Below are positions 54,523 through 62,508 of a stretch of DNA of 64,000 nt, in pieces. The stretch covers positions 1 through 64,000 of the forward strand of contig JBFXDS010000009.1 of the NCBI GenBank assembly GCA_050180895.1, read 5' to 3'. A program made the translations under genes and the position numbers. Every line of letters starts with the position of its first letter. Within the stretch, counting starts at the first letter, position 1. Below the pieces are notes generated by a model, which did no database searches, had not been told where the DNA came from, and saw only the letters and a program-made list of their open reading frames with translations. The DNA is from JBGPEQ01 sp050180895. Its GTDB lineage: Bacteria > Pseudomonadota > Alphaproteobacteria > Dongiales > Dongiaceae.

Positions 54523-55597
54523 ACCGCGCGGCGGGCACTCGCCGCTGTGGCGCTATGCCTCGCCGCTGCTGGCGCTGGCCCTCACGCTGGCGACGGCCGC
54601 CGTCATCTTCGCGGCGCTCGGCAAAGACCCGCTGCAATCGCTCTACACCTTCTTCGTTTCGCCGCTGACGAGCGCGACCGGGCGGCCGGAGCTGTTCGTC
54701 AAGGCGGCGCCGCTGGTGCTGATCGCCGTCGGGCTGTCGCTCGGCTTCCGCGCCAATGTCTGGAACATCGGCGCCGAGGGCCAGTACACGATCGGCGCCA
54801 TCCTCGGCGGCGGCGTCGGGCTGGCGCTCTATGGCGACGGCAATCCCCTGACCTTTCCGGCCATGATGTTCGGTGGCCTCGCCGGCGGCATGGCCTGGGC
54901 GGCCATCCCGGCGTTCCTGCGCACGCGCTTCAACGCCAACGAGATCCTCACCAGCCTGATGCTGACCTATGTGGCGCAGCTGCTGCTGATCTATCTGGTG
55001 GCCGGCCCCTGGCGCGACCCCGAAGGCTACGGCTTTCCGCAGTCGCGCATGTTCGACGATTTCGGCACGCCGCCAATCCTGATTGCCGGAACGCGGCTGC
55101 ATCTGGGCGTGCTGGCGGCGCTCGCGGTCGTCGGCCTGGGCTGGCTGCTGCTGGCGCGGACGTTGATCGGCTTCCAGCTCAAGGTCGTCGGCCAGGCGCC
55201 GCGGGCGGCGCGCTATGCCGGCTTCAGTCAGTCCCGGTTGATCTGGTTCTCGATGCTGGTAGGCGGCGGGCTCGCCGGGCTGGCCGGGCTGTTCGAGGTG
55301 GCAGGACCGGTCGGCCAGCTGACGCCGCAGATCTCGCCCGGTTATGGCTTCACCGCCATCATCGTCGCCTTCCTCGGCAGGCTGCATCCCGTCGGCGTGC
55401 TGTTCGCCGGACTGCTGCTGGCGCTGTCCTATCTCGGCGGCGAGAAGGCGCAGATCGAGCTCGGAATGCCCAACGCGGTCACCGGCATTTTCCAGGGCAT
55501 CCTCCTGTTCTACCTGCTGGCCTGCGACCTGCTCATCCTCTACCGGCTGCGGATCGGCCGGCGCGGCGCGGCGGCAACGGCGGGAGCGGCCTCATGA
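54506..55597 (+). CDS. ABC transporter permease 1 (BMP-type purine importer)
   Basis: 363 residues with about nine helices. ALGKDPLQSLYTFFVSPLTS and LSLGFRANVWNIGAEGQYTI are typical for the YufP-like subunit; the cytoplasmic loop FQLKVVGQAPRAARYAGFSQ contacts the ATPase. It overlaps the ATPase gene by 17 bases at its start and the second permease by 4 bases (ATGA) at its end. Confidence 0.9.
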
Positions 55598-56526
55598 GCG
55601 GCGAGTTCGCCTGGCTCGTCCCGGTGGTGCTGTCGGTCATCGCCGCGTCGACGCCGCTGCTGCTGGCGGCCACCGGCGAGCTGGTGACCGAGAAGGCCGG
55701 GGTCCTCAATCTCGGCGTCGAGGGCATGATGCTGGCGGGCGCCATCGTCGGCTTCGCGGTAACGGTGGCGACCGGCAGCGGGTTGCTCGGCATCGCCGCG
55801 GCAGCGGGCGCCGGCGCGCTACTGGCCCTGATCTTCGCGGTACTGACCCTGACCTTCCTGGCCAATCAGGTGGCGACCGGCCTGGCGCTGACGATCTTCG
55901 GGGTGGGATTCACCGCGCTGATGGGCACGGGCTATGTCGGGATCGCCCTGCAGCCGCTTCCCCGACTCAACATTCCCGGCCTCTCCGACCTGCCGGCGAT
56001 CGGCCCGATCCTGTTCCGCCAGGACATCCTCGTCTATGGCTCCTTCGCCCTGCTCGCCGGCGTCAGCTGGTTCCTCTACCGCACGCATGCCGGCCTGGTC
56101 TTGCGCGCGGTCGGCGATTCGCACGACGCCGCCCACGCCATCGGCTATCCGGTGGTGGCGATCCGCTACGCGGCCGTGGCGTTCGGCGGCGCCATGTCGG
56201 GCCTCGGCGGCGCCTACATGTCGCTCGCCTACACGCCGATGTGGGCCGAGAACATGACCGCAGGACGCGGGTGGATCGCCCTGGCGCTCGTCGTCTTCGC
56301 CACCTGGCGGCCGTGGCGCCTTCTGCTCGGGGCCTATCTGTTCGGCGGGGTGACAATCCTGCAGCTGGCCCTGCAGGCCCGCGGCGTCCGCATCCCGCCG
56401 CAGTTCCTGGGCATGCTGCCCTATCTGGCGACCATTCTCGTGCTCGTCTTCATCTCGTCGGACCGGGCCAGGATCAGGCTGAACGCTCCGGCCTGCCTGG
56501 CCAGGCCGTTCTACGCCGCGGGATAG
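55594..56526 (+). CDS. ABC transporter permease 2 (BMP-type purine importer)
   Basis: 310 residues, starting ATG 55594 (MSGEFAWLVPVVLSVIAAST). TGELVTEKAGVLNLGVEGMM is the characteristic YufQ-like motif, and LVLRAVGDSHDAAHAIGYPV is the ATPase-contacting loop. It pairs with permease 1 to form the membrane channel. The binding protein starts 79 bases downstream. Confidence 0.9.
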   Translation: MSGEFAWLVPVVLSVIAASTPLLLAATGELVTEKAGVLNLGVEGMMLAGAIVGFAVTVATGSGLLGIAAAAGAGALLALIFAVLTLTFLANQVATGLALTIFGVGFTALMGTGYVGIALQPLPRLNIPGLSDLPAIGPILFRQDILVYGSFALLAGVSWFLYRTHAGLVLRAVGDSHDAAHAIGYPVVAIRYAAVAFGGAMSGLGGAYMSLAYTPMWAENMTAGRGWIALALVVFATWRPWRLLLGAYLFGGVTILQLALQARGVRIPPQFLGMLPYLATILVLVFISSDRARIRLNAPACLARPFYAAG

Positions 56527-56605
56527 GATGATTCCTGTGGCACGTCCGCCCGTTCCGATGGAGACTAGCCGGTAACAGAGATTTCGAAACGATCAGGAGG
56601 CAGGG

Positions 56606-57697
56606 ATGCGGAAAAGCAGACGGAGTTTCACCAAGCTGTTGGGGGCAGGCGTCGCGTCGACGGCGGCGCTTGGCCGCGCCAAGATCCTGCGCGCCGCCGA
56701 TCCATTCAAGGCTGGCTTCATGTATGTCGGGCCGGTCGAGGATTTCGGCTGGACCCACCAGCATGATGTCGGCCGGCGGGCGGTCGAGGAGGCGCTGGGC
56801 GACAAGGTGAAGACGACCTATGTCGAGAGCGTGAAGGAAGGGCCGGATTCGGAGCGCGTGATCCGCGAACTGGCGGCCTCCGGCCACGGCATCGTCTTCA
56901 CCACGTCGTTCGGCTTCATGAACCCCACGCTCAAGGTGGCGGAAGACTTCCCCGACGTGAAGTTCGAGCACGCGACCGGATACAAGCGGGCCGACAATGT
57001 GGCGACCTACAACATCCGCTTCTACGAGGGCCGCTACATCCAGGGCGTCATCGCCGCCCGGCTCTCGAAGTCGGGCATCATCGGCTACATCGGTTCGGTG
57101 CCGATCCCGGAAGTGGTCATGGGCATGAACGCCTTCATGCAGGGCATGCGCACCTTGCGGCCGGACGGCCGGATCAAGATCGTCTGGATCAACAGCTGGT
57201 ACGATCCGGGCAAGGAGGCGGATGCCGCCAAGGCGATGATCGATCAAGGCGCCGACATCATCGCGCAGCACACCGACTCGGCGGCGCCGCTGCAGGTGGC
57301 GGAAGAGCGCGGCATCCAGGGCTTCGGCCAAGCCAGCGACATGATCCAGTTCGCCCCCAAGGCCCAGCTCACCTCCTCCGTCGATTTCTGGAATCCCTAC
57401 TATGTGGAGCGCGTGAAAGCGGCGATGGAAGGGACCTGGACCAGCGGTGACGTCTGGGGCGGGCTCGACTCCGGCATGCTGGTCATGGCGCCCTATATGA
57501 ACATGCCGGACGACGTGAAGGCGGCGGCGCAGGCAGCTGAGGACGGCATCAAGAGCGGTCAGATCACGATCTTCAAGGGCCCGATCAAGGATCAGGACGG
57601 CAACCTCAAGGTGCAGGACGGCCAGGTGCTGAACGACGGCGAGATCGCCGGCATGAACTGGCTGGCGGAGGGCGTCGAGGGCAAGCTGCCGTCCTAG
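56606..57697 (+). CDS. BMP-family substrate-binding protein of the purine importer
   Basis: 363 residues. A Tat-like N-terminus (MRKSRRSFTKLLGAGVASTA) is followed by the BMP/PnrA fold: FKAGFMYVGPVEDFGWTHQH, NIRFYEGRYIQGVIAARLSK and WINSWYDPGKEADAAKAMID. AGGAGG lies upstream of ATG 56606. BMP-type proteins bind nucleosides or free purines, and the surrounding purine genes support a purine ligand. Two features are usual for this subclass: export by Tat, and a binding protein encoded last in its transporter operon. Confidence 0.9.
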   Translation: MRKSRRSFTKLLGAGVASTAALGRAKILRAADPFKAGFMYVGPVEDFGWTHQHDVGRRAVEEALGDKVKTTYVESVKEGPDSERVIRELAASGHGIVFTTSFGFMNPTLKVAEDFPDVKFEHATGYKRADNVATYNIRFYEGRYIQGVIAARLSKSGIIGYIGSVPIPEVVMGMNAFMQGMRTLRPDGRIKIVWINSWYDPGKEADAAKAMIDQGADIIAQHTDSAAPLQVAEERGIQGFGQASDMIQFAPKAQLTSSVDFWNPYYVERVKAAMEGTWTSGDVWGGLDSGMLVMAPYMNMPDDVKAAAQAAEDGIKSGQITIFKGPIKDQDGNLKVQDGQVLNDGEIAGMNWLAEGVEGKLPS

Positions 57698-57716
57698 GCG
57701 ACGCAGGGCGCAGCAG

Positions 57717-57748
57717 CCGCAGGGGCGACCGGCCGGTCGCCCCTGCGG
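57717..57748. repeat. Perfect 32-bp palindrome, GGGCGACC family
   Basis: CCGCAGGGGCGACCGG is followed directly by its reverse complement, giving a loopless 32-bp palindrome. It lies between the binding protein and adenine deaminase genes and may act as a partial terminator or mRNA stabiliser. Related to 35831-35856. Confidence 0.8.
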
Positions 57749-57771
57749 CGTTTCGGGACGCAGGAGGACGC

Positions 57772-58788
57772 ATGGCCGATGTCGCGGCCTTCACCGACGA
57801 GCTGCCGAAGGCCGAATTGCACATCCACATCGAGGGCAGCCTCGAGCCCGAGCTGATGTTCGCGCTGGCGCGGCGCAACGGCGTCTCGCTGCCCTACGAC
57901 TCGATCGAATCGCTGCGCCGGGCCTACAGCTTCTCCAACCTGCAGGATTTCCTCGACCTCTATTATCAGGGCATGTCGGTGCTACGGACCGAGCAGGACT
58001 TCTACGATCTCGCCTGGGCGTACCTGGCCAGGGCGCGGGCGCAGAATGTGCGCTATGTCGAGATGTTCTTCGATCCGCAGGGCCACACGGCGCGCGGCAT
58101 CCCCTTCTCCACCGTCATCGGCGGATTGTCGCGGGCGATCGAGGACGGGGCGGCGCAGCTCGGCCTGCGCGCGCAGCTCATCATGTGCTTCCTGCGCCAT
58201 CTCGATGCCGCCGATGCCGAGCGGACTCTGGACGAGGCGCTCGCCCACAAGGACCGTTTCATCGGCGTCGGCCTCGACTCTTCGGAGGTCGGGCACCCGC
58301 CGAGCAAATTCAAGCAGGTGTTCCGCCGCGCCCGGCAGGAAGGGCTGCGCCTTGTCGCCCATGCCGGCGAGGAGGGGCCCCCGCAATATGTCTGGGAGGC
58401 GCTGGACCTCCTCGGCGTCGACCGCATCGACCACGGCAACCGCTCGCTGGAGGACGAGGCCCTGACGGCGCGGCTCGCCCGCGACCGGATGGCGCTGACG
58501 GTCTGCCCGCTGTCGAACCTGCGGCTGTGCGTCGTGAGCGATCTCCGCCGTCATCCGCTGCCGCGCATGCTGGAGAAGGGACTGTTCGTGACCCTGAATT
58601 CCGACGACCCCGCCTATTTCGGCGGCTACATGAACGAGACCTTCCGCGCCACCCAGTCCGCGCTGGGCCTCGGCGACAGCGCGATGCGGGAGATCGCCCG
58701 CAACGGCTTCGCCGCCTCCTTCCTGCCGGAGACCGGGAAGGCGGCGGCGCTGGCCGAGTTCGATCGGATGTCCCCGCCCCGCGCCTGA
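57772..58788 (+). CDS. Adenine deaminase (adenosine deaminase family)
   Basis: 338 residues. The metal site is clear: AELHIHIEGSLEPELM (HxH), LVAHAGEEGPP, RIDHGNRS and LNSDDPAYFGGY. The segment VGLDSSEVGHPPSKFKQVFR is the wording of the adenine-deaminase branch (Pseudomonas PA0148, yeast Aah1), where adenosine deaminases differ, so free adenine is the likely substrate and hypoxanthine the product. GGAGGAC precedes ATG 57772. It feeds xanthine dehydrogenase. Specificity is from recalled sequence similarity. Confidence 0.85.
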   Translation: MADVAAFTDELPKAELHIHIEGSLEPELMFALARRNGVSLPYDSIESLRRAYSFSNLQDFLDLYYQGMSVLRTEQDFYDLAWAYLARARAQNVRYVEMFFDPQGHTARGIPFSTVIGGLSRAIEDGAAQLGLRAQLIMCFLRHLDAADAERTLDEALAHKDRFIGVGLDSSEVGHPPSKFKQVFRRARQEGLRLVAHAGEEGPPQYVWEALDLLGVDRIDHGNRSLEDEALTARLARDRMALTVCPLSNLRLCVVSDLRRHPLPRMLEKGLFVTLNSDDPAYFGGYMNETFRATQSALGLGDSAMREIARNGFAASFLPETGKAAALAEFDRMSPPRA

Positions 58789-58797
58789 GACGCCCCG

Positions 58798-60000
58798 ATG
58801 GACCCGATCCTCCTGGACTGGCTCGACCTGTTCCTCCGCTGGGCCCATGTGATGCTGGGCATCGGCTGGATCGGCACCTCGTTCTTCTTCGTCTGGCTCG
58901 ACATGAGCCTGCGCGCCGCGCCGGACGCACCAAAGGGAGTCGGCGGCGAATCCTGGATGGTGCATGGCGGCGGCTTCTACCATGCCCGGAAATATCTCGT
59001 GGCGCCGGAGTCACTGCCGAAGGAGCTGCACTGGTTCAAATACGAAGCCTATTTCACCTGGGCCACCGGCTTCCTGCTGCTCTGCGTCGTCTACTACGTC
59101 GAAGCCGGCACTTTCCTGATCGACCCGCGGGTAATGGCGCTCTCGCCGGCGCAGGCGATCGCCCTGAGCATCGGCGGACTGGTCGTCGGCTGGCTCGTTT
59201 ACGATGCGCTCTGCAGATCACCGCTCGGCCGGCGCACGGGATGGCTGGCGGCGGCCGTGTTCCTGCTGGCGACCGGCTTCGCGCTTGCCTTCACCCACAT
59301 GTTCAGCGGCCGGGCGGCGTTCCTCCATGTCGGCGCGCTGCTCGGCACGATCATGTCGGCCAACGTCTTCTTCGTCATCATTCCCAATCAGAAGAAGGCC
59401 GTGGCCGCGCTGACGGCCGGCGAAGCGCCCGATCCGGCGCTCGGAAGGCAGGCGCGGCAGCGCTCCCTCCACAACAACTACCTGACCCTGCCGGTCGTGC
59501 TGACCATGGTCAGCAGCCACTATCCGATGCTGTTCGAGCAGCCTCACGCCTGGCTGTTCTTCGCCGCGATCCTCGTCATCGGCGCGCTCGTGCGGCACTA
59601 CCACAACCTCAACGACGCGGGCCGCCGCGGCAACTGGATCGACTGGCTGCTCGTCTATGCGGCGGGCATCGCCGTCTTGCTGGTCGTCGTCAGCATGGAT
59701 CAGATCGGCCATGGCGAGGATGCCGCAGGCGGACCGCCGGCGGCCACGGCCGAGATCCTGCCGATCATTCAGAACCGCTGCGTCGCCTGCCATTCCGCCG
59801 CGCCGTCCGACGCCGGCTTCAAGGCGCCGCCGAAGGGCATCGCCTTCGATTCCCCCGAGGAGATCGAGCGCTATGCCGACCAGATCCTGCGCGTGGCCGT
59901 GCGGACCCACTCCATGCCGCTCGGCAACCGCACGGGCATGACGACGGAGGAACGCGCGCTGCTGGGGCGGTGGACGATCGGCACGGGCGCGGCGCACTGA
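58798..60000 (+). CDS. puuD: Urate hydroxylase PuuD with C-terminal cytochrome c domain
   Basis: 400 residues. The N-terminal membrane domain (about 8 helices) has the PuuD pattern: WAHVMLGIGWIGTSFFFVWL, MVHGGGFYHARKYLVAPESL and LHWFKYEAYFTWATGFLLL. The C-terminal part is a cytochrome c with the haem motif NRCVACHSAAP and Met ligand candidate HSMPLGN. It oxidises urate to 5-hydroxyisourate and passes electrons to the respiratory chain, in place of soluble uricase. It starts 9 bases after the deaminase stop and ends the purine operon. Confidence 0.93.
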   Translation: MDPILLDWLDLFLRWAHVMLGIGWIGTSFFFVWLDMSLRAAPDAPKGVGGESWMVHGGGFYHARKYLVAPESLPKELHWFKYEAYFTWATGFLLLCVVYYVEAGTFLIDPRVMALSPAQAIALSIGGLVVGWLVYDALCRSPLGRRTGWLAAAVFLLATGFALAFTHMFSGRAAFLHVGALLGTIMSANVFFVIIPNQKKAVAALTAGEAPDPALGRQARQRSLHNNYLTLPVVLTMVSSHYPMLFEQPHAWLFFAAILVIGALVRHYHNLNDAGRRGNWIDWLLVYAAGIAVLLVVVSMDQIGHGEDAAGGPPAATAEILPIIQNRCVACHSAAPSDAGFKAPPKGIAFDSPEEIERYADQILRVAVRTHSMPLGNRTGMTTEERALLGRWTIGTGAAH

Positions 60001-60012
60001 CCCTGCAGCGAC

Positions 60013-60888
60013 TTACTTGACGCGGTACTTGGCGGCGTAGTGCTTGCCGAGAATCTTGCGGGTCTGGTCGGCGAGACGCTTGTTGCCGCCTCCTGCGGGC
60101 TGCGGCGCCTGCTTCCGGGGCTTCGGCCGCGGCGGCTTCGCGGCCGATGTCATCCGCGCCTGGCCCGGCAGGACAACGGGACTGCCGATGGCGAGGCCGA
60201 GCGTCCGGTCGGCGCGGCCCTGATTGACGGCGATCTCGACGAGGCCGTTGGCATTGACGTACCAAAGCGCCTCGCCGGGCGGGCGATCGCCGAAGGTGCG
60301 GGCGGCCGCAACCGTTCGGCCGGCGATCGACAGCCTCGCGTCGGCAGGGACGGCGCTGGCGCGCAGGCCGGTCATCGCGTTGCCGTAGTGATCGATATAG
60401 ACGATCTCCGCGAGATCGTCGGGCCAGCCGGGGTGACGCGCCCAGGCTGGATCGCACGCCTCTCCCGGCACCTGTTCGCCGCGGGCCAGCATGGCGGCGA
60501 CAGGAGCGAAGAAGTCGCGGCCGTGGAAGGTGGCGGACAGCCGCGGCGGCCGCCAGGCGATCTCCCGCACGCGTGCTGTTGCCGCCCGGCGCAGCAGGAT
60601 CTCGAACAGGCCATTGCCGGGGCCGACGAAGAGGCGGCCGTCGGCCTCCACGATCACCGCCGGCCGCGCGCCGCCGACGCCGGGATCGACGACACAAAGG
60701 AAGATCGTGCCGCTGTCGAACCAGGGGGCGTAGGCGGCGAGCAGATAGGCGGCCGCCTTCGGATTTCCCGCCGGCGCATCGGCGAAGAGATCGACGATCG
60801 GCACGCCCGGAGCGGCAGCGTACAGTACCGTCTTCATCTGACCCGTGTAGGGCCCCGCCAGGCCGAAGTCGGTGAACAGGACGATCAC
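60013..60888 (-). CDS. SAM hydroxide adenosyltransferase (DUF62 family)
   Basis: 291 residues from GTG 60888, with GGAG 8 bases upstream. Family marks: VLFTDFGLAGPYTGQMKTVL, CVVDPGVGGARPAVIVEADG, LFVGPGNGLFE and VYIDHYGNAMTG. These enzymes cleave SAM with water to adenosine and methionine, and are related to fluorinases and chlorinases. The C-terminal 40 residues are an unusual Lys/Arg/Pro-rich tail (AAKPPRPKPRKQAPQP) that could bind nucleic acid or an acidic partner. It converges with puuD across 12 bases. Confidence 0.88.
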   Translation of the reverse strand: MIVLFTDFGLAGPYTGQMKTVLYAAAPGVPIVDLFADAPAGNPKAAAYLLAAYAPWFDSGTIFLCVVDPGVGGARPAVIVEADGRLFVGPGNGLFEILLRRAATARVREIAWRPPRLSATFHGRDFFAPVAAMLARGEQVPGEACDPAWARHPGWPDDLAEIVYIDHYGNAMTGLRASAVPADARLSIAGRTVAAARTFGDRPPGEALWYVNANGLVEIAVNQGRADRTLGLAIGSPVVLPGQARMTSAAKPPRPKPRKQAPQPAGGGNKRLADQTRKILGKHYAAKYRVK

Positions 60889-61031
60889 GGCGAGGGCTCC
60901 CGCCGCTGGCGATCCGCGATGCCGGCGGAGCGCTTCCGGCCGATCGGCCCTCCGCAGCGGACATGTCGCCTTCCGGCCCGGCGGCGGCTGTGCTTGAATG
61001 TCCATTCGAGCACGCCCGAGCGGAGTACGCC

Positions 61032-61772
61032 ATGCGATTCCGTCTTCTTCTTTGCGTCCTGTCGTTGTCGCTTCTCGTCGCCCCCGTGCATTCCCAGGAA
61101 AAGCCCGCCTTCGATGCGGTGCGGGCGCGCATGGTGGAGGTGATCCGGATGGAGGCCCTCGTCTCCGGCGAGATCACCGGCGTCCGCGAGATCGACGCGC
61201 GCGTGCTGGCGGCCATGGACAAGGTGCCGCGGCATGAATTCGTCGCGCCCGAACTTGCGCCCTATGCCTACGAGGACGTCCCGCTTCCCATAGATTTCGA
61301 GCAGAACCTGACGCAGCCCTTCATCGCCGCGCTGATGACGCATCTCCTGAAGGTGGAGCCCGGCGACACGGTCTTCGAAACCGGGACCGATTCCGGTTAC
61401 CAGGCCGCGCTGCTCGCGGAGCTCGGGGCGGAGGTCTATAGCGTGGAGGTGATCGAGCCGCTGGCCGCGACGGCCGCCGAGCGGCTCAAGCGACTCGGCT
61501 ACCGGAGCGTCGTGGTGAAGGCCGATGATGGCTATTTCGGCTGGGCCGAGCATGGGCCCTATGACGCTATCCTGGTCAAGGAAGCGCTCGACCATCTGCC
61601 GCCGCCGCTTCTCGCGCAGCTCAAGCCCGGCGGCCGGATGGTCGCGCCGATCGGGCCGTCGGCGGGCGCACAGGACCTGATGCTGATCGAAAAGGACGCG
61701 CAGGGAAACCTCCACCGCACGCGCCACCTGCCGGTGCGCTTCTCGCCGCTTCAGGGCGGGCAGCGGACGTAG
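61032..61772 (+). CDS. Protein-L-isoaspartate O-methyltransferase, exported form
   Basis: 246 residues. The first 20 form a signal peptide (MRFRLLLCVLSLSLLVAPVH). The Pcm fold follows: MDKVPRHEFVAPELAPYAYE, LPIDFEQNLTQPFIAALMTH, the SAM motif VFETGTDSGYQAALLAELGA and KADDGYFGWAEHGPYDAILV. The consensus GxGSGYQ is altered to GTDSGYQ. Cytoplasmic Pcm repairs isoaspartate in proteins using SAM; an exported copy is puzzling because SAM is not expected in the periplasm. Monocistronic. Confidence 0.86.
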   Translation: MRFRLLLCVLSLSLLVAPVHSQEKPAFDAVRARMVEVIRMEALVSGEITGVREIDARVLAAMDKVPRHEFVAPELAPYAYEDVPLPIDFEQNLTQPFIAALMTHLLKVEPGDTVFETGTDSGYQAALLAELGAEVYSVEVIEPLAATAAERLKRLGYRSVVVKADDGYFGWAEHGPYDAILVKEALDHLPPPLLAQLKPGGRMVAPIGPSAGAQDLMLIEKDAQGNLHRTRHLPVRFSPLQGGQRT

Positions 61773-61798
61773 TGGTCCGTTTGCCGCCTTCGGCAGGG

Positions 61799-62158
61799 TC
61801 ACTTCTGCGTCCAGCCGCCCGGAGTCATGAAATATTCGCCGGGGCCCGCCTGAGCCCTGATCTTCTCCGCGGTGAGCGCGCCGACCTGCTCGAGCGGCAC
61901 GCCTTGCTTGGCGGCGATGTCCTCATACGCGGCACGACGCTTGGCGTTGACCTCCTGCACGAGCCGGGCGATATCCGGCGGCGGGTTGGACTGCACGGCC
62001 GCGACATAGCCATCGGGCCGCTCGCCGATGAGGCCGGCCGCCTTGGCATCATCCAGCGGCGCCGACCAGGCCGCCGTCGCCATGCTCCCCAGCATGGCCA
62101 GGACCAGCAGCGCCACGGCGAGGAACTGCTTCGAAGGAATGTGCAACGAACGCGTCAT
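61799..62158 (-). CDS. ydbL: YdbL family (DUF1318) periplasmic protein
   Basis: 119 residues. A signal peptide (FLAVALLVLAMLGSMATAAW) precedes the DUF1318 core: DDAKAAGLIGERPDGYVAAV, VQEVNAKRRAAYEDIAAKQG and VPLEQVGALTAEKI, ending in PGGWTQK. It is the last gene of the ydbH-ynbE-ydbL operon, conserved in order across proteobacteria and linked to envelope lipid transport. The start 62158 gives a normal signal peptide. Confidence 0.88.
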   Translation of the reverse strand: MTRSLHIPSKQFLAVALLVLAMLGSMATAAWSAPLDDAKAAGLIGERPDGYVAAVQSNPPPDIARLVQEVNAKRRAAYEDIAAKQGVPLEQVGALTAEKIRAQAGPGEYFMTPGGWTQK

Positions 62159-62173
62159 CGCGAGCACCATGAG

Positions 62174-62359
62174 TCAGAACAGATCCGGCTGAGTCTTCAG
62201 GAGGTCCTCGACCTCCCGGTCGATCTTCACACGAACCTCCTGCTCGATCTTGACATTAAGGTTGATGACGATCGGCTTGTCCGGCGCCTCGACCTTGACA
62301 GTCGGCTGGCAGGCGACGAGCGCCAATGCCGTCATTGCGAAAGCTGCCGCCCGCGTCAT
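62174..62359 (-). CDS. ynbE: YnbE-like outer-membrane lipoprotein
   Basis: 61 residues. Lipobox LALVAC at the end of a short signal (MTRAAAFAMTALALVAC), then QPTVKVEAPDKPIVINLNVK and IEQEVRVKIDREVEDLL, the YnbE pattern of short beta-strands. In E. coli YnbE caps or extends the AsmA-like protein YdbH to bridge to the outer membrane. It lies between ydbL (15 bases) and ydbH. Confidence 0.88.
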   Translation of the reverse strand: MTRAAAFAMTALALVACQPTVKVEAPDKPIVINLNVKIEQEVRVKIDREVEDLLKTQPDLF

Positions 62360-62508
62360 GCGACCGAGCCGGGAACAGGGCGCCACGATATTGCTCCTCT
62401 TGCAGAACGCGGGTTCCGACGATGCATCCTTCATAGCGGCCCCACTCTGCATCGGTCCGCCTGAACCGAGCATGAACCGATCGTTGCGGGCCGTAAAGCC
62501 ATTCCCGG

